From NCBI GenBank assembly GCA_900552125.1, contig URYK01000076.1, forward strand, positions 1 through 8,566: a stretch of 8,566 nt of DNA, read 5' to 3'. Origin of the DNA: an uncultured Solobacterium sp. (lineage in GTDB: Bacteria > Bacillota_I > Bacilli_A > Erysipelotrichales > Erysipelotrichaceae). Positions 1 to 4,472 of the stretch are shown one piece after another. The stretch's first letter is position 1. Each line of letters opens with the position of its first letter. The translations under genes were made by a program, and so were the position numbers. Below the pieces are notes generated by a model. It was not told where the DNA came from. It saw nothing but the letters and a program-made list of their open reading frames with translations, and made no database searches.

Positions 1-949
1 CGTTTGCTGCTGCAATTTTTTCACGGTTAGCAAAACTTGAATCAACTCCGATTGATTTTAATGCCTCTACTAATGAAGTACCGCCATAGTTTGGTTTTGG
101 ATAATATGAAGTTCCAGTTCCTCCTCCATCAGGGTCTCCTTCGACGGAAACAGGACGTTTCAATTGACCATTCATTAATAAGTTAAGTAATGTATTATTT
201 TGGGCTGCTGTTCCGGCATAATCACTAATTCCGTTTGCTGCTGCAATTTTTTCACGGTTAGTAAAACTCGAATCAACTCCGATTGATTTTAACGCCTCTA
301 CTAATGAGGTACCACTATAATTCGGTTTTGAATAATATAAAGCTCCTATCTCTCCGTCAGGTGCTGAACCATCGTGTTTAGAATAACTTACATCTGATGA
401 TGACCAACAGTCTGAATTTGAAGCTCCTACAACTGACTGATAATCTGGTGCTGTATTTTTAACATACAAAACATCTGTTGGATTTAGTGTACTGTCAGTA
501 CCTGCCTTAATAATGTTTGAACTACTACCTAATGTCGGACTATATGCTGGATACTTAACATCTGTATCAAACTCGACATGAAGGTGTGGGCCCGTTGCAT
601 ACTGACCTGTACTTCCATACAATCCAACACGCGTATCCTTCGTAATTGACTGACCTTTCACGACATCGATACGACCTAAATGGTAAAGGCGCTGGATAAG
701 GTCCTTTGTTGTCCCATTTTTTAACTGACAGTTATTATAGCGAATAATTACAACATTCCCCAATACATTATCAAACCCTGCCTCTAAGACTTGCCCTACC
801 CCACAACCCCATACAGTACGATCACTTCCTGTAGATGTTGAATCAGAACCATAATGTTTAAAACCAAATTGATTGTTATAGGTTGCATTTTTATATCCTG
901 CGGTTACACGCGTTTTATTAATTGGTAAAATAAGTTTTTGTGCTGCCAT
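1..949 (-). CDS. Giant dual-domain lysin, N-terminal part: M23 peptidase plus cell-wall-binding repeats
   Basis: This is the first 317 codons of a 760-aa protein. The reading frame leaves the window at base 1 and resumes in frame at 8511 if the molecule is circular. The start ATG at 949 has an AGGAGG site 8 bases upstream. Residues 1-165 form an M23 (LytM/lysostaphin-type) zinc endopeptidase. The first zinc-ligand motif is HxGxD (H32, D36), the catalytic-region His is H90 in LYHL, and the HxH motif is GPHLH (H122, H124). M23 enzymes cut peptide cross-bridges of peptidoglycan. A Ser/Asp/Gly-rich linker leads to two 62-residue repeats spaced 77 residues apart (from Y205 and Y282), resembling wall-binding repeats of Bacillus prophage amidases such as XlyA/CwlA. 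No signal peptide is visible, so export probably needs the holin encoded just upstream. It is the last gene of the lysis module. Confidence 0.9.
   Translation of the reverse strand, partial: MAAQKLILPINKTRVTAGYKNATYNNQFGFKHYGSDSTSTGSDRTVWGCGVGQVLEAGFDNVLGNVVIIRYNNCQLKNGTTKDLIQRLYHLGRIDVVKGQSITKDTRVGLYGSTGQYATGPHLHVEFDTDVKYPAYSPTLGSSSNIIKAGTDSTLNPTDVLYVKNTAPDYQSVVGASNSDCWSSSDVSYSKHDGSAPDGEIGALYYSKPNYSGTSLVEALKSIGVDSSFTNREKIAAANGISDYAGTAAQNNTLLNLLMNGQLKRPVSVEGDPDGGGTGTSYYPKPNYGGTSLVEALKSIGVDSSFANREKIAAAN
152..337 (-). repeat. Cell-wall-binding repeat 1 of the lysin
   Basis: This encodes residues 205-266 of the lysin. Key residues are YY.KPNY.GTSLVEALKSIG at the start, then DSSF, NREKIAAANGI, the GTAAQN block and a final LLMNGQLKRP. 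Repeat 2 (1-106 joined to 8432-8511) is nearly identical, with a period of 231 bases (77 codons). Similar repeats occur at the C-termini of Bacillus and clostridial prophage amidases, where they act in wall binding. Here they sit between two catalytic domains. Confidence 0.8.
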
Positions 950-967
950 ATTTAATTCCTCCTAATT

Positions 968-1180
968 TTATTTTTTTAAAAAATAGTTTGTATTTGGATC
1001 ATCAATAATCCCTAAAATTGCAATAGCCTGCGTTGCAATTTCTAAAAATTTCTGTAGTGATTCATATTCTACTAGCTCAATAGCTAACAGTGGTGCAAGC
1101 ACTACAATTGCTATATAAGTTAATACCGTTGGATTTTTAAAGTTTTTAAGAATGGTTAATTGATTTTTCATAATGTTCAT
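968..1180 (-). CDS. Holin, phi-LC3 family (Phage_holin_1-like)
   Basis: A 70-aa protein with two predicted membrane helices (about 17-36 and 44-59) and a charged C-terminal tail. The region AILGIIDDPNTNYF matches the LGI.DP.T signature that ends phi-LC3-type holins. Holins form lesions in the cytoplasmic membrane and let lysin reach the wall. The ATG overlaps the TAA of the xhlA-like gene (TAATG) and has no good ribosome site of its own, which suggests translational coupling. An in-frame ATG three codons later (1171) could be an alternative start, as in dual-start holins. The lysin begins 19 bases downstream. Family assignment rests on motif and size only. Confidence 0.83.
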   Translation of the reverse strand: MNIMKNQLTILKNFKNPTVLTYIAIVVLAPLLAIELVEYESLQKFLEIATQAIAILGIIDDPNTNYFLKK

Positions 1181-1449
1181 TAGTTAAATAACTGAGTCAC
1201 TATTTGTGTCACAATAGCCGTTGTCAGAACTGAAGCTATATAAATTAAGATTTTATTTGACGATTGCATCTCAATCACCATCAACTTTAGCTCTTTCACT
1301 TCACCCTCAATACCTTTTAATTGCTGACTTTGAATGTTAACTGTATTATCTAAGGTCTGCAATTTTAAATTATGTTCTCTCAACATCAGTTCCTGTTCTT
1401 GATCAATTTTACTGCGACATTTATCTGACTTTTCAGCTGATTCCTCCAA
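1180..1449 (-). CDS. xhlA: XhlA-like lysis accessory protein
   Basis: An 89-aa protein with a highly charged, heptad-rich region at about 17-63 (coiled coil) and one C-terminal membrane helix at about 67-87. This is the layout of the XhlA (haemolysin XhlA) family from the Bacillus subtilis PBSX lysis cassette, where XhlA associates with the holin XhlB at the membrane and both are needed with the lysin for lysis. The start is a TTG at 1449, chosen because a very purine-rich ribosome site (GGGAGGGGGAG) lies a few bases upstream. An internal ATG (at the MLREHN segment) is possible but has a weaker site. The stop overlaps the holin start. Gene order XhlA-holin-lysin matches Bacillus prophage cassettes. 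Confidence 0.75.
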   Translation of the reverse strand: MEESAEKSDKCRSKIDQEQELMLREHNLKLQTLDNTVNIQSQQLKGIEGEVKELKLMVIEMQSSNKILIYIASVLTTAIVTQIVTQLFN

Positions 1450-1466
1450 ATTGCTCCCCCTCCCTT

Positions 1467-1534
1467 TTTTGATGGTTTAATATACTCGTAAGTTTCAAAG
1501 GCCTTTTGCTTACAAACATATTAAACCATCAAAA
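1467..1534. repeat. 17-bp perfect inverted repeat upstream of the xhlA-like gene
   Basis: Arms 1467-1483 and 1518-1534 are perfect inverse copies (TTTTGATGGTTTAATAT and its complement). A second inner stem GTAAG/CTTAC (1488-1492, 1508-1512) encloses the palindrome AAAGGCCTTT. No T-tract follows on either strand, so it is not a standard terminator. It lies directly before the xhlA ribosome site and after the regulator's terminator, so it may be a regulator binding site, an RNA control structure or a recombination site. Confidence 0.6.
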
Positions 1535-1573
1535 TAATGAATTGATTATGCATTAACTCTGCAAGTTAACTAT

Positions 1574-1601
1574 AAAAAAAAGATTACTCAATCGAGTAAT
1601 C
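1574..1601 (-). terminator. Rho-independent terminator overlapping the end of the regulator gene
   Basis: On the minus strand an 8-bp perfect stem (GATTACTC, loop GATT, GAGTAATC) is followed by eight T residues. The regulator's TGA stop (1590-1588) lies at the loop/stem junction. This should separate regulator transcription from the lysis genes unless there is readthrough, antitermination or a second promoter. Confidence 0.7.
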
Positions 1602-1935
1602 CTAAAAAAATTTTAATCATTTGTGCAAATCTAATCGTTGCATCTCTTTTATAAGTTGCTACAGTTCTTTCAGAAATATTTAAAGCCTCCGATAAATTGT
1701 AATTGGTTAAACATTCACTATACGAAAGTTTGATAATTTTCTGCTCTTGCTTATCTAAAGCAGATAAACAAGTATCTATAATAACTTCTAAATTTTTATG
1801 TCGTTTTATTAAATTAACTTGACTATCTAATAAATTTTTTTGATCCATATCTCTAAAAAGCAAGATAATTCCATCTAAATTTCTCTTTTCTTCAAAGATG
1901 CCTTTTACTAAAATTTTTTCTTCTCTCCATTCCAT
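1588..1935 (-). CDS. Sigma-region-4/ArpU-like phage-type transcription regulator
   Basis: A 115-aa protein. Residues about 55-110 read like region 4 of a sigma factor or an ArpU/RinA-type late-gene activator: a helix around LSALDKQEQKIIKLSY, then a helix-turn-helix at about 79-98 (NLSEALNISERTVATYKRDA) and a final helix. In Gram-positive phages such small proteins switch on late genes, including lysis. The N-terminal 50 residues are charged and unrecognised. ATG at 1935 has a GGGAG site about 10 bases upstream. It lies first in the lysis module, behind a LexA-box promoter and a roughly 240-base leader, and its stop overlaps a terminator. The specific family is uncertain; the HTH and context are clear. 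Confidence 0.65.
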   Translation of the reverse strand: MEWREEKILVKGIFEEKRNLDGIILLFRDMDQKNLLDSQVNLIKRHKNLEVIIDTCLSALDKQEQKIIKLSYSECLTNYNLSEALNISERTVATYKRDATIRFAQMIKIFLGLLD

Positions 1936-1974
1936 ATAACTAATCTCCCTATTTTTATTCTCTTTACTTATTAA

Positions 1975-2127
1975 TTAAAACTTAAAATTAAAGAAAGCAT
2001 CTTGCAAATATTTTGTGAATAAAATGTAATTAAACTGCAAAGTATACATCGTTATTCTCCCTTAAAGATATGCAAAATTCTATTTTCACAAACTCCATCC
2101 CCTCAATAAAATTTTATAAAAACACAT
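1975..2127 (-). other. Leader with three overlapping tiny ORFs
   Basis: The untranslated leader of the regulator contains three short reading frames on the minus strand. They are 2127-2086 (13 aa, GAGG site), 2098-2030 (22 aa, GGGG just before ATG; a GTG inside is also possible) and 2049-1975 (24 aa, good AAGGGAG site). Each overlaps the next. The third ends about 40 bases before the regulator start. They may be leader peptides controlling translation, or chance frames in AT-rich sequence. No similarity is recognised. Confidence 0.3.
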
Positions 2128-2165
2128 CCTTTCCTCAGGAAATGTTTGTGATTTTTTTTATTTTC

Positions 2166-2179
2166 CGAACTTAAGTTCG
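2166..2179. promoter_or_regulatory. Perfect LexA/DinR SOS box
   Basis: CGAACTTAAGTTCG is a perfect match to the Gram-positive LexA (DinR) operator CGAAC-N4-GTTCG and is fully palindromic. It lies just downstream of the minus-strand -10 sequence, where bound LexA would block the promoter of the lysis regulator. It is about 190 bases from the start codon of the divergent plus-strand gene, which has its own promoter further on. Confidence 0.82.
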
Positions 2180-2185
2180 CTTTTT

Positions 2186-2214
2186 ATCATATCATAATTA
2201 CGTATAAAATTACA
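2186..2214 (-). promoter_or_regulatory. Candidate LexA-controlled promoter of the lysis regulator
   Basis: Reading on the minus strand, the -10 TATGAT lies at 2191-2186 (a second TATGAT overlaps at 2196-2191). A weak -35 TGTAAT lies 17 bases upstream (2214-2209). The predicted start near 2180 would place the SOS box at about +1 to +14. Confidence 0.5.
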
Positions 2215-2299
2215 TATTTTTACAATAAATCCCAAATGTTCATGTTATACTAAATATGAATTTTTGAAATATTAGTTATTTACAGAGAATTTAGGTGAA

Positions 2300-2340
2300 A
2301 AACATTTCATTAGCATAAAGAAATGTTTAATTGTTATAAT
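2300..2340 (+). promoter_or_regulatory. Extended -10 promoter with 9-bp inverted-repeat operator
   Basis: TGTTATAAT (2332-2340) is an extended -10 with a full TATAAT. The expected -35 position has no good match. An inverted repeat AAACATTTC (2300-2308) with GAAATGTTT (2320-2328) sits directly upstream over the -35 area, a position suited to a dimeric regulator. It serves the gene at 2369. Confidence 0.5.
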
Positions 2341-2368
2341 TCCCTATGTAGCAGAGGAGGAGATATAG

Positions 2369-2902
2369 ATGGATATTAAGCTTGAACATCTTATAAATAG
2401 CTATAAAAATACTTGTAAACTTCCAAACAATACTATAGCTAAGGAAAATTTTAAAAATTTAATGAAGGATAATAACAGTGTGATTTTACAAGTTACTGAG
2501 GATACAAATACTATTGATCATCAATTAAAAGAATTAGCAATTATTGATTTACAGAATAATGAATTATTTAACCGAAAATTTTATCTTTCAACTCAATTTG
2601 TAGTAGAGTGGGATAATATAAAAAAAATACTTAAAAATAAAAATGTGTTAATTTATAATGTTGATTTCACCGAGTTCATCATTGAACAAACCTTGAGAAA
2701 ATGCTCAATTTATGAAAATCTTACATTAAATACGACTGATGTCATGACTTTATACAGTTTAATTTCGAATGATAATACCCCTATTAGCCTTCAAGATGCT
2801 TGCGCTGATGAAGGAATACCAGCGTTTATTACAGATAATGCTCTAAAAAATAGTTACTATGTTAGAGAATTGTTAAATAAAACTTTAAAACAATGTAATT
2901 AG
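2369..2902 (+). CDS. DnaQ/DEDD exonuclease-fold protein, probably catalytically inactive
   Basis: A 177-aa protein; ATG has an AGAGGAGG site 8 bases upstream. Its layout follows the DnaQ-like 3'-5' exonuclease fold: motif I region VILQVTED at 38-45, then beta strands KELAIIDLQNNELF; motif II region VLIYNVDFTEFI at 93-104; NTTDVMTLYSL at 121-131; a LQDACADEGI segment at 141-150; motif III region DNALKNSYYVRELL at 156-169. The usual acidic and His residues seem replaced: DxE of motif I reads QxT, the Asp of HNxxFD is Thr101, and the motif III His and Asp are Asp156 and Asn161. So the fold is likely kept but nuclease activity lost. A role in binding nucleic acid or in regulation is inference. 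It stands alone with its own promoter and terminator, divergent from the lysis module. Confidence 0.6.
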   Translation: MDIKLEHLINSYKNTCKLPNNTIAKENFKNLMKDNNSVILQVTEDTNTIDHQLKELAIIDLQNNELFNRKFYLSTQFVVEWDNIKKILKNKNVLIYNVDFTEFIIEQTLRKCSIYENLTLNTTDVMTLYSLISNDNTPISLQDACADEGIPAFITDNALKNSYYVRELLNKTLKQCN

Positions 2903-2910
2903 ATCTATTT

Positions 2911-2952
2911 AAAAAAGGGACATCTCAGTAACTTGTTGAGATGTCCCTTTTT
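2911..2952 (+). terminator. Strong terminator after the DnaQ-fold gene
   Basis: A perfect 11-bp stem GGGACATCTCA (2917-2927) and TGAGATGTCCC (2937-2947), flanked by an A-run and followed by five T residues. The flanking A/T runs extend the stem and make it likely to work in both directions, also for the decayed gene that follows on the minus strand. Confidence 0.85.
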
Positions 2953-2968
2953 ATTTCAGAAATAATTA

Positions 2969-3181
2969 TTATTCATAGCGTAAAAAGTCAAATAAATAAT
3001 GAGGTTGTACTTTGTCTTTGGCTAAGAATGCAATAATAGGATGCTGCTTGCTTCATATTAATATCTTGATTGTAAAATTCATATCCATTATCATTACATA
3101 AATCATTTATATATTTAATTTGTTTATTTGTTGCTGAATGATTCTTCATATCATCAAATTTAACTATATTTTTTTATTCAT
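2969..3181 (-). pseudogene. Frameshifted small ATEKQIKYI-type (DUF3072-like) protein
   Basis: The minus strand encodes pieces of one roughly 70-aa protein in different frames. An ATG at 3181 with an AAAGAGA site starts MNKK. After a 7-base A run (3175-3169) the frame must shift by one to continue KFDDMKNHSATNKQIKYIND and on through QDINMKQAASY. Near 3032-3037 it must shift again to give IAFLAKDKVQPHYLFDFLRYE and a stop at 2969. The SATNKQIKYIxxLCxxNGYE core matches a small, widespread helical domain seen in Firmicutes plasmid and phage proteins. Its function is not established. Two single-base changes, one in a homopolymer, would restore it, so either real decay or sequencing error is possible. 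The 53-aa frame from 3149 alone is open but ends in a non-native tail. Confidence 0.6.
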
Positions 3182-3360
3182 ATATGTCTCTTTGTAGTTT
3201 CAAGTCATTTTTATATAGAAGTGTGTAAGGATAAAATATTTCTTTTTTTATGGTCAATATTTTTTATTATCTTTTAATTGTCTTTTTTACATACGAGGTA
3301 TAATTATAATTAATAAATTATTTATTAGTTCTTTAATGGTATTAGTATTTATATAGTATG

Positions 3361-3396
3361 CCAAAAGGCGTTATCCCAAAAGGCGTTGTCCCAAAA
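3361..3396. repeat. 15-bp tandem direct repeats abutting a long hairpin
   Basis: CCAAAAGGCGTTATC (3361-3375) is followed directly by CCAAAAGGCGTTGTC (3376-3390) and a partial third copy CCAAAAA. The second copy runs into the left arm of the 25-bp hairpin. They could be slippage products or small iterons; no function is assigned. Confidence 0.6.
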
Positions 3397-3438
3397 AGGA
3401 ACATCGGTGAGCTACCGATGTTCCTTTTTGGGACAACG
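3384..3438. terminator. 25-bp perfect hairpin with 5-base loop
   Basis: Arms 3384-3408 and 3414-3438 pair perfectly around loop GAGCT. The inner part (AAAAAGGAACATCGGT paired with its complement ending TTTTT) is a typical bidirectional terminator. The outer GTTGTCCC/GGGACAAC extends it well beyond usual terminator length, so a second role such as an origin-related structure is possible. No gene is seen from 3182 to 3360. Confidence 0.7.
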
Positions 3439-3454
3439 GTGAAATGATAAATTA

Positions 3455-3480
3455 AAATAAAAACGGCGGATAACTCCGCC
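3455..3480 (-). terminator. Terminator of the rep-like gene
   Basis: On the minus strand, six bases after the rep-like stop codon, GGCGGA-GTTA-TCCGCC is followed by GTTTTTATTTT. It is a short GC-rich stem with a T-tract, a standard Rho-independent terminator. Confidence 0.85.
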
Positions 3481-3486
3481 AGCTTA

Positions 3487-3933
3487 CTAATCTTCTAACA
3501 TCCAACCACCGTTTAAATAGTGAAAATCTGGGTGTGATTTATCAATATTGAATGTATCTGTTGTTTGAATATTTGAAATTTGTATGGATTGATCAATTGA
3601 ATTAATTGATTTTCCATCAAATTTCATTTCTGTTGGTTGTTCAAATAAATAATACATCATAGAACCAAAAGAGCCTCCACTATGCCTCATTTGCACTCGA
3701 TATAGATATTTATTATCTTCTAATTCTTTTAATCCACTTTTGATAGACTTTAATCCTTCTCCCGTAACTGTAGCTAATCCTTTTTCAGTAAAGACCCACG
3801 TTTCAGGTAAATGCAGCATAAAGCATAGTAAACCTCTAGCTTTTAATGATAAATTTTTATCCTGTAGTATATTATTATCAATAATGGTAAAGTTTTTAGT
3901 CTTGTTTTTAATAGTTCTAAAGTTATTTTGCAT
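3487..3933 (-). CDS. Winged-helix plasmid replication (Rep)-like protein
   Basis: A 148-aa protein. Residues about 13-80 match the N-terminal winged helix of plasmid and phage replication proteins of the DnaD/RepA_N-like type: FTIIDNNILQDKNLSLKARG, then LLCFMLHLPETWVFTEKGLA, an HTH with GLKSIKSGLKELEDNKYLYR and a short beta hairpin through residue 97. Residues 100-148 are Asn/Ser/Asp-rich and end GGWMLED. It is shorter than usual members (often 250 aa or more). ATG 3933 was chosen for its AAAGGGAG site; the frame stays open upstream to 4098, but that extension is hydrophobic, poorly initiated and outside the family domain. It is the only candidate replication protein here. Its leader carries an antisense RNA candidate and a hairpin over its ribosome site, consistent with copy-number control. 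Confidence 0.65.
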   Translation of the reverse strand: MQNNFRTIKNKTKNFTIIDNNILQDKNLSLKARGLLCFMLHLPETWVFTEKGLATVTGEGLKSIKSGLKELEDNKYLYRVQMRHSGGSFGSMMYYLFEQPTEMKFDGKSINSIDQSIQISNIQTTDTFNIDKSHPDFHYLNGGWMLED

Positions 3934-3940
3934 AAAAAAT

Positions 3941-3969
3941 GCACTCCCTTTCTGTTGCTTAAAGAGTGC
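3941..3969 (-). promoter_or_regulatory. Hairpin enclosing the rep ribosome-binding site
   Basis: On the minus strand GCACTCTTT pairs with AAAGGGAGTGC (GCACTC with GAGTGC perfectly, TTT with AAA around a GG bulge). The 3' arm contains the AAAGGGAG ribosome site of the rep-like gene, so folding would hide it and reduce translation. Confidence 0.55.
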
Positions 3970-4039
3970 TCTCAGATCTGATATGTATAAAATTATCTGA
4001 ATTTGCATATAACAAAATAAAGATATTTCTATTATATAC

Positions 4040-4069
4040 TTGAATAATAATATGAGCATAGTATATAAT
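4040..4069 (+). promoter_or_regulatory. Promoter of candidate antisense RNA
   Basis: TTGAAT (4040-4045) and TATAAT (4064-4069) with an 18-base spacer on the plus strand, opposite the rep leader. The predicted start is near 4076. Confidence 0.5.
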
Positions 4070-4075
4070 AAATTT

Positions 4076-4143
4076 ATATCAGAAACGAAAACTTTCAAAA
4101 CCTCAATCCTGTAGCGACCAAACTTCAGGGATTGGGGTTTTTC
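4076..4143 (+). ncRNA. Candidate antisense RNA controlling rep (copy number)
   Basis: A plus-strand transcript of about 68 nt is predicted from the promoter at 4040-4069 to a hairpin with arms 4097-4111 and 4126-4142, a 14-base loop, and a TTTTT end. One G:U pair and one bulge interrupt the stem. It lies fully inside the leader of the minus-strand rep-like transcript if that starts near 4165. The complementary loop in the rep leader contains UUGG, a YUNR U-turn motif known from antisense-controlled plasmids (R1, ColIb-P9). No coding sequence is seen in it. The structure is visible; the function is inferred. Confidence 0.45.
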
Positions 4144-4171
4144 TCAATTTAAGCGATTTAATTTTAAATAA

Positions 4172-4180
4172 ATTATACCA
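4172..4180 (-). promoter_or_regulatory. Candidate rep promoter (extended -10)
   Basis: On the minus strand TGGTATAAT (4180-4172) is an extended -10 with no clear -35. The start would be near 4165, giving a leader of about 230 bases before the rep-like ATG at 3933. A second TATAAT on this strand (4036-4031) could be a closer alternative and would bypass the antisense RNA. Confidence 0.4.
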
Positions 4181-4185
4181 TAAAG

Positions 4186-4209
4186 CTACCTAATTAAGGT
4201 AGTTTTTTT
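4186..4209 (+). terminator. Short terminator upstream of the rep leader
   Basis: CTACCT, loop AATTA, AGGTAG followed by seven T residues on the plus strand. It could be a back-up terminator for the antisense RNA and overlaps the -35 area of the candidate rep promoter. Confidence 0.6.
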
Positions 4210-4298
4210 AATATATTCAAGATGATTTTGTTAAAAATTGCTATAAATTATTATGTGAATCTTATAAAGAGTTTATTTTATCTAAAAAAATGATACTG

Positions 4299-4372
4299 GA
4301 TATTTTAAATATATTTCTTTTATAATATTAAATATCAGTAGAGCATTATAAAAGAAATATATTTAAAATATC
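4299..4372. repeat. 28-bp perfect inverted repeat in an AT-rich region
   Basis: Arms 4299-4326 and 4345-4372 are perfect inverse copies, almost all A/T, separated by 18 bases. No T-tract follows, so it is not a terminator. The stretch 4210-4470 is extremely AT-rich and has no gene. The position between the rep and ribbon-helix-helix genes suits an origin, DNA-unwinding element or centromere-like site. Confidence 0.6.
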
Positions 4373-4453
4373 AAAATATTACAAAAATAATATAATAAAA
4401 ATACTATACTAAAAAATATTTTGATATTATCAAAATATTACTTTTATAATATT
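4370..4453 (+). promoter_or_regulatory. Promoter and operator repeats of the ribbon-helix-helix gene
   Basis: The promoter is TTGATA (4421-4426), 18 bases, TATAAT (4445-4450). It lies on a 25-bp palindrome, AATATTTTGAT-ATT-ATCAAAATATT (4415-4439). The half-site ATCAAAATATT also occurs at 4370-4380, and the 14-mer TATCAAAATATTAC is repeated (4369 and 4428). CTTTTATAATATT is another direct repeat (4317 and 4441). The arrangement suggests autoregulation by a dimeric DNA-binding protein. Confidence 0.65.
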
Positions 4454-4472
4454 TTGGAATTGAGGGATTAAA

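Noticed and set aside
2110..2159. Hairpin TTTCC/GGAAA followed by T8 on the plus strand as a terminator
   Set aside because: The stem is only 5 bp with an interrupted outer part, and there is no plus-strand gene upstream for it to end.
3740..4000. 86-aa plus-strand ORF
   Set aside because: It is a shadow of the rep-like gene on the opposite strand with no ribosome site or recognisable protein features.
3934..4098. In-frame N-terminal extension of the rep-like protein from a TTG at 4098
   Set aside because: The extension is hydrophobic and lies outside the family domain, its start site is poor, and the ATG at 3933 has a clear AAAGGGAG site. The DNA is better explained as leader and antisense RNA.
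4105..4112. AATCCTGT as an IncP-type nick site (ATCCTG|Y)
   Set aside because: The match is only a short core, it lies in the stem and loop edge of a terminator-like hairpin in the rep leader, and the mob gene is over 1.3 kb away.
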